Assembly: GCA_949745755.1 (NCBI GenBank)
Contig: CATJZL010000112.1
Span: 1 to 6,210 of the forward strand
DNA length: 6,210 bases
DNA from: UBA2730 sp022793235
GTDB lineage: Bacteria; Bacillota_I; Bacilli_A; RF39; UBA660
Direction of reading: 5' to 3'
Both the position numbers and the translations under genes were made by a program. Every line of letters starts with the position of its first letter. Position 1 is the first letter of the stretch. Positions 1 through 6,209 of this stretch are shown one piece after another. Under the pieces are notes generated by a model. That model searched no databases, was not told where the DNA came from, and was given only the letters and a program-made list of their open reading frames with translations.

Positions 1-35
1 CACCAACTTTCTTATATTATACATCAAGACATAAT

Positions 36-87
36 AAAAACCCATAAAGTGGGTCTCTCTTTTTTTTGAAAGTCCACTTTATAGGTT
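36..87 (-). terminator. Terminator of the 172-residue protein gene
   Basis: Bases 39-52 pair with 74-87. This gives a stem of 14 pairs with one C/A mismatch (43 with 83), including the perfect 9-pair core ATAAAGTGG (44-52) with CCACTTTAT (74-82). On the - strand the stem is followed by a T run (complement of 36-40). It begins 30 bases after the stop codon of the gene at 117-635. The inner 5-pair hairpin at 40-54 is followed by T on this strand too, so the element is bidirectional. Confidence 0.65.
40..67 (+). terminator. Rho-independent terminator for a + strand gene left of the window
   Basis: The stem ACCCA (40-44) and TGGGT (50-54) encloses the loop TAAAG, and is followed by CTCTCT and then seven T (61-67). 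This is a short but typical intrinsic terminator. The gene it serves lies beyond the left edge; positions 1-39 show no recognisable coding signal. The same bases also form part of the terminator on the opposite strand. Confidence 0.6.
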
Positions 88-116
88 ACATTTTATATTT
101 TTCTTCTCTTTCTTTT

Positions 117-635
117 TTATTTATTAAATATAGATTTTATCATCTTTTTTGGATTTATTTTTCTTACTTCTTTAGGGTATCTCACTTTTTTTGGTAATTT
201 CATTTTTATATCACCCATTTTAAAATAAACCATACTTGCTAAAGAGTTTATTACATATTCATAAATAGCACATTGTATAGCCATTGTTCTGTTTTCTATT
301 TTTTCTTCTTCTGACATAGCAATATATTCATCTGCTATTCTATATCTTTCTTGTAATATTTGTTGACAATACTCTGTTATCTGTTCTATAGTCATATCCT
401 TTATATTATTATAATCTATAATCCATTCAATTGTTTTAATATATTCTATTTCTTCTTTATTTTTAAACTCAACGAAGTCATATCTATTTTTTTCAGTTAA
501 TATAAAAATTTCATGTCTAAATAGTCGCATAAATTTTGGTATATCATTTTTATCCTCATATGTATTTAAAAACTGATTGAAATATGCAATATCTTCTTTT
601 TGCAAATAAACAGCATCTTCTGTAATTATTTTCAT
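117..635 (-). CDS. Uncharacterised 172-residue protein
   Basis: I do not recognise this family. The ATG at 633-635 is preceded, five bases upstream, by a strong Shine-Dalgarno sequence (AAGGGGGAG, complement of 641-649), and a good promoter lies at 661-689, so the gene looks real and expressed. No signal peptide or membrane segment is visible. Residues 1-140 are mixed and probably largely helical, with an acidic stretch around SEEEK (108-112) and a hydrophobic helix-like segment around 117-138. The tail from about residue 144 is strongly basic: 12 Lys/Arg in the last 29 residues, including KLPKKVRYPKEVRK. Such a tail could contact nucleic acid or ribosomes, but that is only a guess. It stands alone between its own promoter and terminator, divergent from the HAD-like gene. 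Existence is well supported; function is unknown. Confidence 0.8.
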   Translation of the reverse strand: MKIITEDAVYLQKEDIAYFNQFLNTYEDKNDIPKFMRLFRHEIFILTEKNRYDFVEFKNKEEIEYIKTIEWIIDYNNIKDMTIEQITEYCQQILQERYRIADEYIAMSEEEKIENRTMAIQCAIYEYVINSLASMVYFKMGDIKMKLPKKVRYPKEVRKINPKKMIKSIFNK

Positions 636-660
636 AATTACTCCCCCTTTTTTGTGCCAT

Positions 661-689
661 ATTGTATCACATAATTATATATTTTTCAA
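661..689 (-). promoter_or_regulatory. Sigma-A-type promoter of the 172-residue protein gene
   Basis: On the - strand, TTGAAA (complement of 684-689) is followed by a 17-base spacer and TACAAT (complement of 661-666). A TG one base before the -10 box makes it an extended -10. Transcription would start near 654, leaving a leader of about 20 bases that just holds the Shine-Dalgarno sequence. This is the clearest promoter in the window. Confidence 0.65.
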
Positions 690-759
690 GTCTTTTATAT
701 TTCTTTGTGTTATCGTTTTGTGATAATGTCATGTTGTATCATTTTTAGAAGTAATTTTT

Positions 760-788
760 TTGTTAATTCTATATTTTTATGTTATTCT
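760..788 (+). promoter_or_regulatory. Candidate promoter of the HAD-like/GNAT pair
   Basis: TTGTTA (760-765) and TATTCT (783-788) are separated by 17 bases, with a TG one base upstream of the -10 box. Each box matches consensus at four of six positions. A start near 795 would give a leader of about 33 bases. The region is so A+T-rich that chance matches are likely; an alternative extended -10 (TGTGATAAT) lies at 717-725 without a good -35 box. Confidence 0.35.
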
Positions 789-827
789 ATTCTTATATTT
801 AATTATTACAAGAAAAGAGATCTATGT

Positions 828-1793
828 ATGAAAAGTCAAGATAGCTGGAATTCAAATTTTAGAAAAACTAAATTTTATAATAAGCAAAAGGAGAAAAGAA
901 TAAAAAATTATGATTATGAAAAAATTGGTGATAATATTATTGCTGTACTCTTAGATTTGCAAGGAACATGTGATTTTATAGATGGTGAGAAAGCAAATAT
1001 TTTTATTAAACAAATCAATAAAATTCGAAATGTCTTTCAAGCTGATACTGCTTATATAAGTATATCTACACACTATTCTAATTCTCAGGAAATTAAGAAA
1101 GTTTTAGATATTTTTAGTTCTTTATTACCTTCTCGTATAAAAATTGGTACTAGTTTTTTTAATGGAGGCACTTATGATTATGAGGAAAATTTAGAGAAAT
1201 GCCAATATACTTTCTTTAATTCTAATAAACTGGATACTTTCCGTGAATGTTATTTTCATAAGCCTAATCATCAACTGAAATGGTTTGCTTTTATAGATGA
1301 TCAGGCTTTAGATACTCTCTATAGGCAATTTCAAGACAATAAGCCTATGCTACTTTCTATCCCTTCTGCTTCTTTTGAAAGTGTTTCTAGAAATAATTTT
1401 ATGCGTATTGCTACTACAACAAGAGGCTTTGATGGGGTGATTGAAACTTTAAATATTTATATACATTCTATTCAAAAACTTACTCCTACAGACATTCTTC
1501 TTAAGCAAAAGAATATGATTCGACATTTATCTAGTTTTGAACTTAGTGATAAAGTTAAAAAACAGGACTTTACATATTTAGTACAATATTTTACACTAGG
1601 TTTTGCAGATTCTGATGATTATATAGATGTACTTGAAGAAATTTCTTTTCTTATTCATAATGAAAATTTTTCAAAGGAAAATTATGAACTTATTCAAAAA
1701 ATTCTTTCTATTTTGAGACAAAATTTTAGTGAAAAGCAAGATCAAAAAACATTAGAGAAAGTTAAGAGGATAAAAGATGAGCTTAATAACTAA
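828..1793 (+). CDS. HAD-like protein with altered catalytic motif, function unknown
   Basis: This 321-residue protein starts at the ATG at 828 (MKSQDSWNSN), behind a weak AAGAGA-type ribosome site at about 815-820. The frame stays open back to 705, but that part reads as unconstrained sequence and overlaps the likely promoter. After a basic N-terminus (residues 12-26) comes a HAD-like order of motifs: VLLDLQGT (40-47, candidate nucleophile D43), a strand ending in SIST (78-81), HKP (144-146, candidate lysine), and a hydrophobic strand ending in the acidic pair of FIDD (155-158). The second Asp of the usual DxDGT is Gln here, so ordinary phosphatase chemistry is doubtful. Residues 220-321 are mostly helical and are probably a separate domain. 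There is no signal peptide or membrane span. It overlaps the next gene by 17 bases, so the two products are probably made together. The HAD assignment is inferred from motifs and is not a secure family match. Confidence 0.75.
   Translation: MKSQDSWNSNFRKTKFYNKQKEKRIKNYDYEKIGDNIIAVLLDLQGTCDFIDGEKANIFIKQINKIRNVFQADTAYISISTHYSNSQEIKKVLDIFSSLLPSRIKIGTSFFNGGTYDYEENLEKCQYTFFNSNKLDTFRECYFHKPNHQLKWFAFIDDQALDTLYRQFQDNKPMLLSIPSASFESVSRNNFMRIATTTRGFDGVIETLNIYIHSIQKLTPTDILLKQKNMIRHLSSFELSDKVKKQDFTYLVQYFTLGFADSDDYIDVLEEISFLIHNENFSKENYELIQKILSILRQNFSEKQDQKTLEKVKRIKDELNN
1764..1769 (+). promoter_or_regulatory. Ribosome binding site of the GNAT gene, inside the upstream gene
   Basis: AAGAGG lies seven bases ahead of the ATG at 1777, within the last codons of the HAD-like gene. 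It fixes the acetyltransferase start at 1777. By contrast, the in-frame ATG at 1956 has no purine-rich sequence before it (TATTAACTGT), so independent initiation there is unlikely. Confidence 0.65.
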
Positions 1794-2363
1794 GAATGAG
1801 GATATTATTGTTGTTTCTAAGAATGATTTAGATTATGTCCTTATGGATAAAAAAACTTTAATCTTGTATATAAAATTCAAAAAGACACTTGGATTGATGA
1901 TCCTGACTATGATGGATTATATGATAAAGTTATTCATACTACACCTATTAACTGTATGTTTTTAATCTATGATGCAACCTCTTTAATTGGTATTGTAGGT
2001 ATTGATTTTTATACAGAATATCCTAATGACATCTGGTTAGATTGGTTTACTATTTTACCTGAATATAGACAAAAAGGTTATGGGAAGAAGGTTTTACTTG
2101 ATATAATTGATTATTGTAAAAATTTAAAAAATTATGATTATTTTCGAATTGAAACAACTTACTTTAAAGATAGACCTGCTCTGTTTTTATATGATAAAAT
2201 TATGCCATTCAAGGAAAATTATACTATAGAAGATACAAGAGAGATTATCCATCATACTTTGATTTACTCTTATTCACTTCATGGTAAAACTATGAAAAAA
2301 TGGAATAATCGATATTTAGGTTTAGAAGAATATTATAATAAATGTAGAAAAAACGACCTTTAA
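1777..2363 (+). CDS. GNAT family N-acetyltransferase, reading frame interrupted by a -1 frameshift
   Basis: GNAT enzymes transfer an acetyl group from acetyl-CoA to an amine. The coding sequence is split. The frame opened at 1777 matches the start of such a protein up to MDKK (residues 23-26); a second frame carries the rest, NFNLVYKIQK onward, to the stop at 2361-2363. Stepping back one base in the A7 run at 1849-1855 gives one continuous 195-residue protein, the usual length of a single-domain GNAT. Motif A is WLDWFTILPEYRQKGYG (87-103), with the acetyl-CoA pyrophosphate loop RQKGYG (98-103). Motif B is the RPALFLYDKIMPF segment (133-145). The part from the ATG at 1956 (135 residues) holds both motifs but lacks a ribosome site and the N-terminal strand and helices. 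The substrate is unknown. It could be a recent pseudogene, a gene rescued by slippage, or a sequencing error in the homopolymer. Confidence 0.8.
1849..1855 (+). other. A7 homopolymer where the GNAT frame shifts
   Basis: The first frame reads GAT AAA AAA ACT, and the continuing frame reads AAC from 1854. A lysine tRNA on AAA (1852-1854) can slip back one base and still pair fully, and an RNA polymerase adding one A would have the same effect. The classic two-tRNA heptamer is not in the right phase, because the base before the first AAA is T. A single missing A in the assembly is equally consistent. Confidence 0.6.
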
Positions 2364-2372
2364 GTCGTTTTT
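2349..2372. terminator. Bidirectional terminator between convergent GNAT and helD genes
   Basis: AAAAACGAC-type sequence at 2349-2357 pairs perfectly with 2364-2372 (9 pairs), leaving a six-base loop CTTTAA. The right arm ends in TTTTT for the + strand, and the left arm gives a run of six T on the - strand, so it should end transcription from both sides. The loop holds the GNAT stop codon (2361-2363), and the helD stop (2371-2373) overlaps the outer stem. Only seven bases separate the two coding sequences. Confidence 0.8.
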
Positions 2373-4404
2373 AGTTGTATATACATAACTCATGTTGTGC
2401 TCTTGTACAAGCTACATATAATAAATTTCTTTCATTTTTCCGATATGTATTTTCTCTGTTATTATAAACGAGTACACTATCAAATTCTAGACCTTTTGCA
2501 ATATAAGCTGGAATGATAATTAAATCTTTATGAAATTTTTTTGTTTTTTCATCTACAATTGAAATATCATATTCTTCTTTTACTAAGTTATAAATTTTTT
2601 CAGCTTCTTTTCTATCTTTTGTTATAATTGCAAAACTTTTATATTCGTTTATAAAATAGTCCATATCTTCCTTTAGCCTTTCCAATAAATTATCTATATT
2701 TTTTCTTATTTTTACAGGTTTATTTGTTTTTTTTCGAATAGCATTAACATGATTTAGACTTAATATTTTATTTGTGTAATTGATAATTTCTGGAGAGGAA
2801 CGATAAGTTTTTAAAAGTTCTAAATATTTACTTTCTTCATTTAGGGCACTTTCTAAATCTGCTAGAGTTTTATATTGATAATAAGGATTTATATTTTGAT
2901 TAATATCTCCTAGTATTGTGAAGTCTGCCTTTTTAAATATTTTACTAATTATTATGTATTGTAATTTGTTATAATCTTGAGCTTCATCTATAATTACTTG
3001 TTTAATGGCATTTTCATAAGGAAAACCTTCTAAGATTCCCTTTATATAAGAAAATAAAAGTGCATCTTCATAATTAATTACTTCTTTTTCAATAAAACTT
3101 TTGATTAGGGAATCATTTACTTTTCTTTTACAATATTTTGATTTAAAAAACATGGCATATATTTCTTTATAATCTTGCTTGAAGTTGACATTTTTATAGA
3201 TTAGTTTCTTGAAGGTAGCTGCTTTCTTTAGCTTTCCATTATAAAGGTTTGTGGATAGTCTATTTGCTATCTCATCTATTCTTTCAAATAATGGCATAAC
3301 GTTGTATTTATAATGTAACATTTCATTTACTTCCTCTTTATCAATTTGATTCATATCCCCTTCTATAAAACTGTTTATACATTTACAATTCTTTATATAT
3401 TCCTCTAAATAGGCACTTATATCTTCTATTATTTCATCACTTTGTTTATATTTTATTAAATCAGGATCTACTTCTGTATAAGAATAATATCTTGCAATAA
3501 AGTCTGAAAAACTTTCTACATCTTTATATTCTGTTATAAAATTTGATAAATAATCATTAAATGTTGTCTGTATGGTGTTGTTTTCTCCTAAAGATGGTAA
3601 TACATCGGATATATATTCTGTAAAGATATCATTTGGAGAAAAAATTAAGATATTATTACTAGTTAGGTTTTCTAATCTATATAATAAAAATGCTATTCTA
3701 TGAAGCGCTACTGTTGTTTTTCCACTTCCTGCTATTCCTTGTACAATTAGATTATGGTCTAGTACATTTCTAATTACTTTATTCTGTTCTTGTTGAATAG
3801 TATTTACTACATTTTTCATTTTTTCATTAGACTCTGTTGATAAGACATCTTGTAAGACTTCATCATCTATATTTAAAGAGTTGTCAAATACCCCTTGTAG
3901 CATATTCTCCTCTATTTTATATTGCCTTTTTCTTTTTAGAAATCCTTCTACTTTACCTCCTGGTGTTGTATATTCGCAGGGACCTGTTTCATAGTCATAA
4001 AAGAGACTACAAATTGGACTCCTCCAATCATACAATATATTATTTAAATCCTTGTCTTTTAAATAAGTAAGAGATATATAAATATTTAATATTTCATTAT
4101 CTTCATAGTCTTCAAATACTAAAGAAGCAAAATAAGGTTTTTTCTCTATTTGCTTCAATCTTTTAAAATATCTTTCTTTCTGGAGATTCTTTTCTTCTTC
4201 AGAAGAAGTTGCTAGTTTTGCTTGGGCAATTTCTCCATCATCAAAAGTACTAGAACCATCCCACATTAATTTTTTGAATTCTTTTAGGTTTTCATAATCT
4301 TCTCTTACTTCGCTTTTTAGGCTATCTAATGTTTCTCCTAAAAGTTTATTTGTAAGTCTTAATATTTTTTTCTCTTTTGTAAATTCCTCTACACTAATTG
4401 CCAT
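2371..4404 (-). CDS. helD: HelD-like UvrD/Rep-family ATPase (RNA polymerase recycling factor)
   Basis: HelD uses ATP to pry stalled or post-termination RNA polymerase off DNA, inserting arms into the secondary channel and main cleft. The 677-residue protein has the family order: a charged helical N-terminal arm (about 5-90), the HelD-typical DWRSP segment (126-130), the LKRKRQY segment (156-162), a Q-motif-like QQEQN (204-208), Walker A GIAGSGKTT (223-231), a long insert (about 250-465) that would include the clamp arm, Walker B IIDEAQD (471-477), GDINQ (499-503), TYRSS (533-537), KGLEFDSV (637-644) and YVACTRA (663-669). All ATPase motifs look intact. It is shorter than the Bacillus subtilis protein (about 770 residues). 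The ATG follows AGGTGA at a spacing of six bases. It lies 25 bases downstream of the sugar-phosphate mutase gene, and so is probably the second gene of that operon. The helicase superfamily is certain; the HelD subfamily is very likely. Confidence 0.92.
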   Translation of the reverse strand: MAISVEEFTKEKKILRLTNKLLGETLDSLKSEVREDYENLKEFKKLMWDGSSTFDDGEIAQAKLATSSEEEKNLQKERYFKRLKQIEKKPYFASLVFEDYEDNEILNIYISLTYLKDKDLNNILYDWRSPICSLFYDYETGPCEYTTPGGKVEGFLKRKRQYKIEENMLQGVFDNSLNIDDEVLQDVLSTESNEKMKNVVNTIQQEQNKVIRNVLDHNLIVQGIAGSGKTTVALHRIAFLLYRLENLTSNNILIFSPNDIFTEYISDVLPSLGENNTIQTTFNDYLSNFITEYKDVESFSDFIARYYSYTEVDPDLIKYKQSDEIIEDISAYLEEYIKNCKCINSFIEGDMNQIDKEEVNEMLHYKYNVMPLFERIDEIANRLSTNLYNGKLKKAATFKKLIYKNVNFKQDYKEIYAMFFKSKYCKRKVNDSLIKSFIEKEVINYEDALLFSYIKGILEGFPYENAIKQVIIDEAQDYNKLQYIIISKIFKKADFTILGDINQNINPYYQYKTLADLESALNEESKYLELLKTYRSSPEIINYTNKILSLNHVNAIRKKTNKPVKIRKNIDNLLERLKEDMDYFINEYKSFAIITKDRKEAEKIYNLVKEEYDISIVDEKTKKFHKDLIIIPAYIAKGLEFDSVLVYNNRENTYRKNERNLLYVACTRAQHELCIYN

Positions 4405-4429
4405 ATTATATCACCTACATTACTCTGTT

Positions 4430-5803
4430 TTATTTATTTAATTGATCTATTAAGTTTATAAATTCATTTTGAATTTCTTCTAGTCTTTCTTTAGTTTTAG
4501 CCTCAAATCTTGCTGTTAGGTTTGGACCTGTATTGCTTGCACGTACTAAGGCCCATCCATCATCAAATAATACCTTTATACCATCAATATCTAAAAAGTT
4601 ATATTTTTTTTCTTTCGCATATTCTCCTACTTTTGCTATCACTTTAAATTTTCTCTCATCAGGACTTTTAAATTTCAATTCTTCTGTAGCATAATAGTAT
4701 GGTATGTCTTCTATTAATTCATCTACTGTTTTGCCAGTCTTAGATAATAGTTCTAATATTCTAAGTCCTGCATAAAGTCCACTATCAAATCCAGGCCATC
4801 TATCTCTAAAGTAAACGTGTCCTGATAGTTCCCCACCAAATGGTAAATTTTCTTCTTTTACTTTGGCTTTTGTATAGGAATTTCCTGTTCTATAGCATAT
4901 TCCTTTTCCTCCTAGGTTTCTTATTTCATCTTCTACCGCTTTGGAACATTTTACATCATAAAGAAATGTTTTCTTTTCTACTTTATCTATTAAATCTCTA
5001 ATTATTACTATCATATATTGATCAGTTGGAACAAATTTTGCAGTATTTGTAACTAGTCCCATACGATCTCCATCTCCATCAAAGGAAAGTCCTATATCTG
5101 CTTTTTCTTCTAATACTTTTCTTTTCAATTGCTCTAAATTTTTTTCTACACATGGATCAGGATGGTGATTAGGAAAACTCCCATCACTTTCTTCATTAAT
5201 ATAAATAGTCTCTATTGGGAAAAGGGAATATATTTTTTTTACAATTACACTTGTGGTTCCATTTGCTGGATCAATTACTACTTTTATTTTTTTATCACCA
5301 AAAGAGAGACTTTTTTTGAATAATTCTAAATATTCTTCCTCAATTGAATAATTTGTTTCTTTTCCTTTTCCACTTGCAAAATCTCCTTTTAAAATATAGT
5401 TCATAAAATCTTGTATTTCTTGCCCTTTACAATTTCCAGACTCATCAAAGGCAAATTTAAAACCATTATCTTCTTTTGGGTTATGGCTTGCTGTTACCAT
5501 AATACCGCTATAAATTTTTAATTTTATGCAAGCATAATAGTACATCGGTGTAGTACAAGTTCCTAAGAAAACTATATCTATACCTGTGTCTAAGATTCCT
5601 TTTTTTAAAGCATTACATAAACTTGGGGAACTTAATCTATTATCTTGCCCTATTATGCAAGTTGTTTTGCCTATACTTTTTATATGACTACCAAATCCTA
5701 GTCCTATTGTATAAGCAGTATCCTCATCTATTTCTTTTTCATATATTCCTCTAATATCATAGCCCCTAAATATATTTTGACAAATCTCTTTTTTTATCTT
5801 CAT
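4430..5803 (-). CDS. Phosphomannomutase/phosphoglucomutase (alpha-D-phosphohexomutase family)
   Basis: The enzyme interconverts 6-phospho and 1-phospho hexoses (mannose or glucose) through a phosphoserine. It supplies sugar-1-phosphate for nucleotide sugars used in surface polysaccharides or glycolipids, and acts in the cytoplasm. With the start at 5803 it has 457 residues, normal for the bacterial ManB/AlgC group. Visible motifs are FRGYDIRG (12-19), the phosphoserine loop TASHNP (104-109, catalytic S106), the metal loop DGDGDR (242-247), the sugar-specificity loop GGELSGH (323-329) and the C-terminal phosphate-binding loop RASNTGPN (421-428). All four domains are complete. The frame has ATGs at 5830, 5809 and 5803; AGAAGAGG lies six bases before 5803, touches the ATG at 5809, and nothing suitable precedes 5830, so 5803 is chosen. 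helD follows after 25 bases. Mannose versus glucose preference cannot be decided from sequence; such genes are called manB, algC or pgm. Confidence 0.93.
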   Translation of the reverse strand: MKIKKEICQNIFRGYDIRGIYEKEIDEDTAYTIGLGFGSHIKSIGKTTCIIGQDNRLSSPSLCNALKKGILDTGIDIVFLGTCTTPMYYYACIKLKIYSGIMVTASHNPKEDNGFKFAFDESGNCKGQEIQDFMNYILKGDFASGKGKETNYSIEEEYLELFKKSLSFGDKKIKVVIDPANGTTSVIVKKIYSLFPIETIYINEESDGSFPNHHPDPCVEKNLEQLKRKVLEEKADIGLSFDGDGDRMGLVTNTAKFVPTDQYMIVIIRDLIDKVEKKTFLYDVKCSKAVEDEIRNLGGKGICYRTGNSYTKAKVKEENLPFGGELSGHVYFRDRWPGFDSGLYAGLRILELLSKTGKTVDELIEDIPYYYATEELKFKSPDERKFKVIAKVGEYAKEKKYNFLDIDGIKVLFDDGWALVRASNTGPNLTARFEAKTKERLEEIQNEFINLIDQLNK

Positions 5804-5809
5804 AATCAT

Positions 5810-5817
5810 CCTCTTCT
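5810..5817 (-). promoter_or_regulatory. Ribosome binding site that fixes the mutase start
   Basis: AGAAGAGG on the - strand lies six bases ahead of the ATG at 5801-5803 and directly abuts the one at 5807-5809. This favours the shorter protein (MKIKKEICQN) over the version extended by nine residues that would begin at 5830. Confidence 0.65.
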
Positions 5818-5904
5818 CTATTTTAATCATAACATAATCTTATATTTTCATAAATATAATTTACTCTTTGTTTACATATTTTTCTTTCTATAAATCTTTA
5901 TTTT

Positions 5905-5937
5905 ACACTTATAATGTAGTGTCTTAAATTTTGGAAA
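5905..5937 (-). promoter_or_regulatory. Weak candidate promoter and inverted repeat ahead of the mutase-helD operon
   Basis: On the - strand, TTTCCA (complement of 5932-5937) and TATAAG (complement of 5908-5913) are 18 bases apart, matching four and five of six consensus bases. The -10 box sits inside a small inverted repeat: ACACT (5905-5909) and AGTGT (5918-5922) with an eight-base centre. A protein bound there would block the promoter. The leader would be roughly 95 bases. Both signals are short and could be chance in such A+T-rich sequence. Confidence 0.3.
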
Positions 5938-5938
5938 C

Positions 5939-6127
5939 TTATAGTTTTTCTTTCAACCGACTTCCTCTAGCTTTAGTTGCAACTTCATCTGCTATACTGT
6001 AAGAAAATAAGCCTACTAACATGCCATCTGGAAAACCTCCACCATGATAGCTCCATAGCACTTTTCTATCATATACTATCTCCCAATCACCGTAAAAGAT
6101 ACTTCTACTATGTAGTATTAAACATTT
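5939..6127 (-). pseudogene. 3' remnant of a lost gene, possibly DUF5680-like
   Basis: The gap between the mutase start and the right edge (5804-6210, about 400 bases) holds one coding-like stretch. This is a 62-codon - strand frame that runs from a stop at 6128-6130 to TAA at 5939-5941 and has no usable start before an internal ATG at residue 36. Its sequence looks like real protein: YGDWEIVYDRKVLWSYHGGG (residues 12-31), then GFPDG, then SIADEVATKARG. The block of Y-G-x-W-E-x-V-Y, then VLW, then Y-x-G-G resembles, from memory, the C-terminal part of DUF5680 domains, though weakly. No ribosome site or N-terminal coding sequence is seen upstream, so it reads as a decayed 3' fragment. The + strand open frame at 5977-6183 is its antisense shadow. 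Confidence 0.45.
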
Positions 6128-6188
6128 TTACTTTATTTGATAAAGTTTTAAGTCACACTATACTACTTCTTAAGTATATCTAAGAAAC

Positions 6189-6209
6189 AAAAAAATAGCT
6201 AATCTATTT
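6189..6209 (-). terminator. Probable terminator of a - strand gene beyond the right edge
   Basis: On the - strand AAATAG (complement of 6204-6209) and CTATTT (complement of 6193-6198) form a six-pair stem around ATTAG, and seven consecutive T (complement of 6189-6195) overlap and follow the second arm. The stem has a single G:C pair, so it is weak. It implies a leftward gene ending just right of the window, separating that gene from the remnant. Between 6131 and 6188 nothing recognisable is seen. Confidence 0.4.

Noticed and set aside
705..827. 41-codon N-terminal extension of the HAD-like protein (start at 705)
   Set aside because: It reads as Cys/Phe/Ile-rich translated intergenic sequence, has no ribosome site, and overlaps the candidate promoter. 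The ATG at 828 fits better.
1849..1856. Canonical programmed -1 frameshift heptamer A AAA AAC
   Set aside because: The heptamer is present as letters (1850-1856) but in the wrong phase for the incoming frame, where the codons are AAA AAA preceded by T. Only single-tRNA or transcriptional slippage would work, and no clear stimulatory hairpin was seen downstream.
3837..4070. Open frame of 77 codons on the + strand
   Set aside because: It lies wholly inside helD on the opposite strand, over conserved HelD coding sequence, with no start signals.
4400..4420. Internal helD promoter, because AGGTGATATAATATGGCA contains TATAAT and resembles the -10 region at 655-672
   Set aside because: Transcription would begin inside the helD coding sequence, there is no -35 box, and the similarity is explained by a Shine-Dalgarno sequence plus start codon in A+T-rich DNA.
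5804..5830. Mutase start at 5830 (466 residues)
   Set aside because: No purine-rich site precedes 5830, whereas AGAAGAGG is correctly spaced from the ATG at 5803.
5977..6183. Open frame of 68 codons on the + strand
   Set aside because: It is antisense to the more protein-like - strand remnant, and its composition (His/Leu/Tyr-rich) is what random translation of the complement gives.
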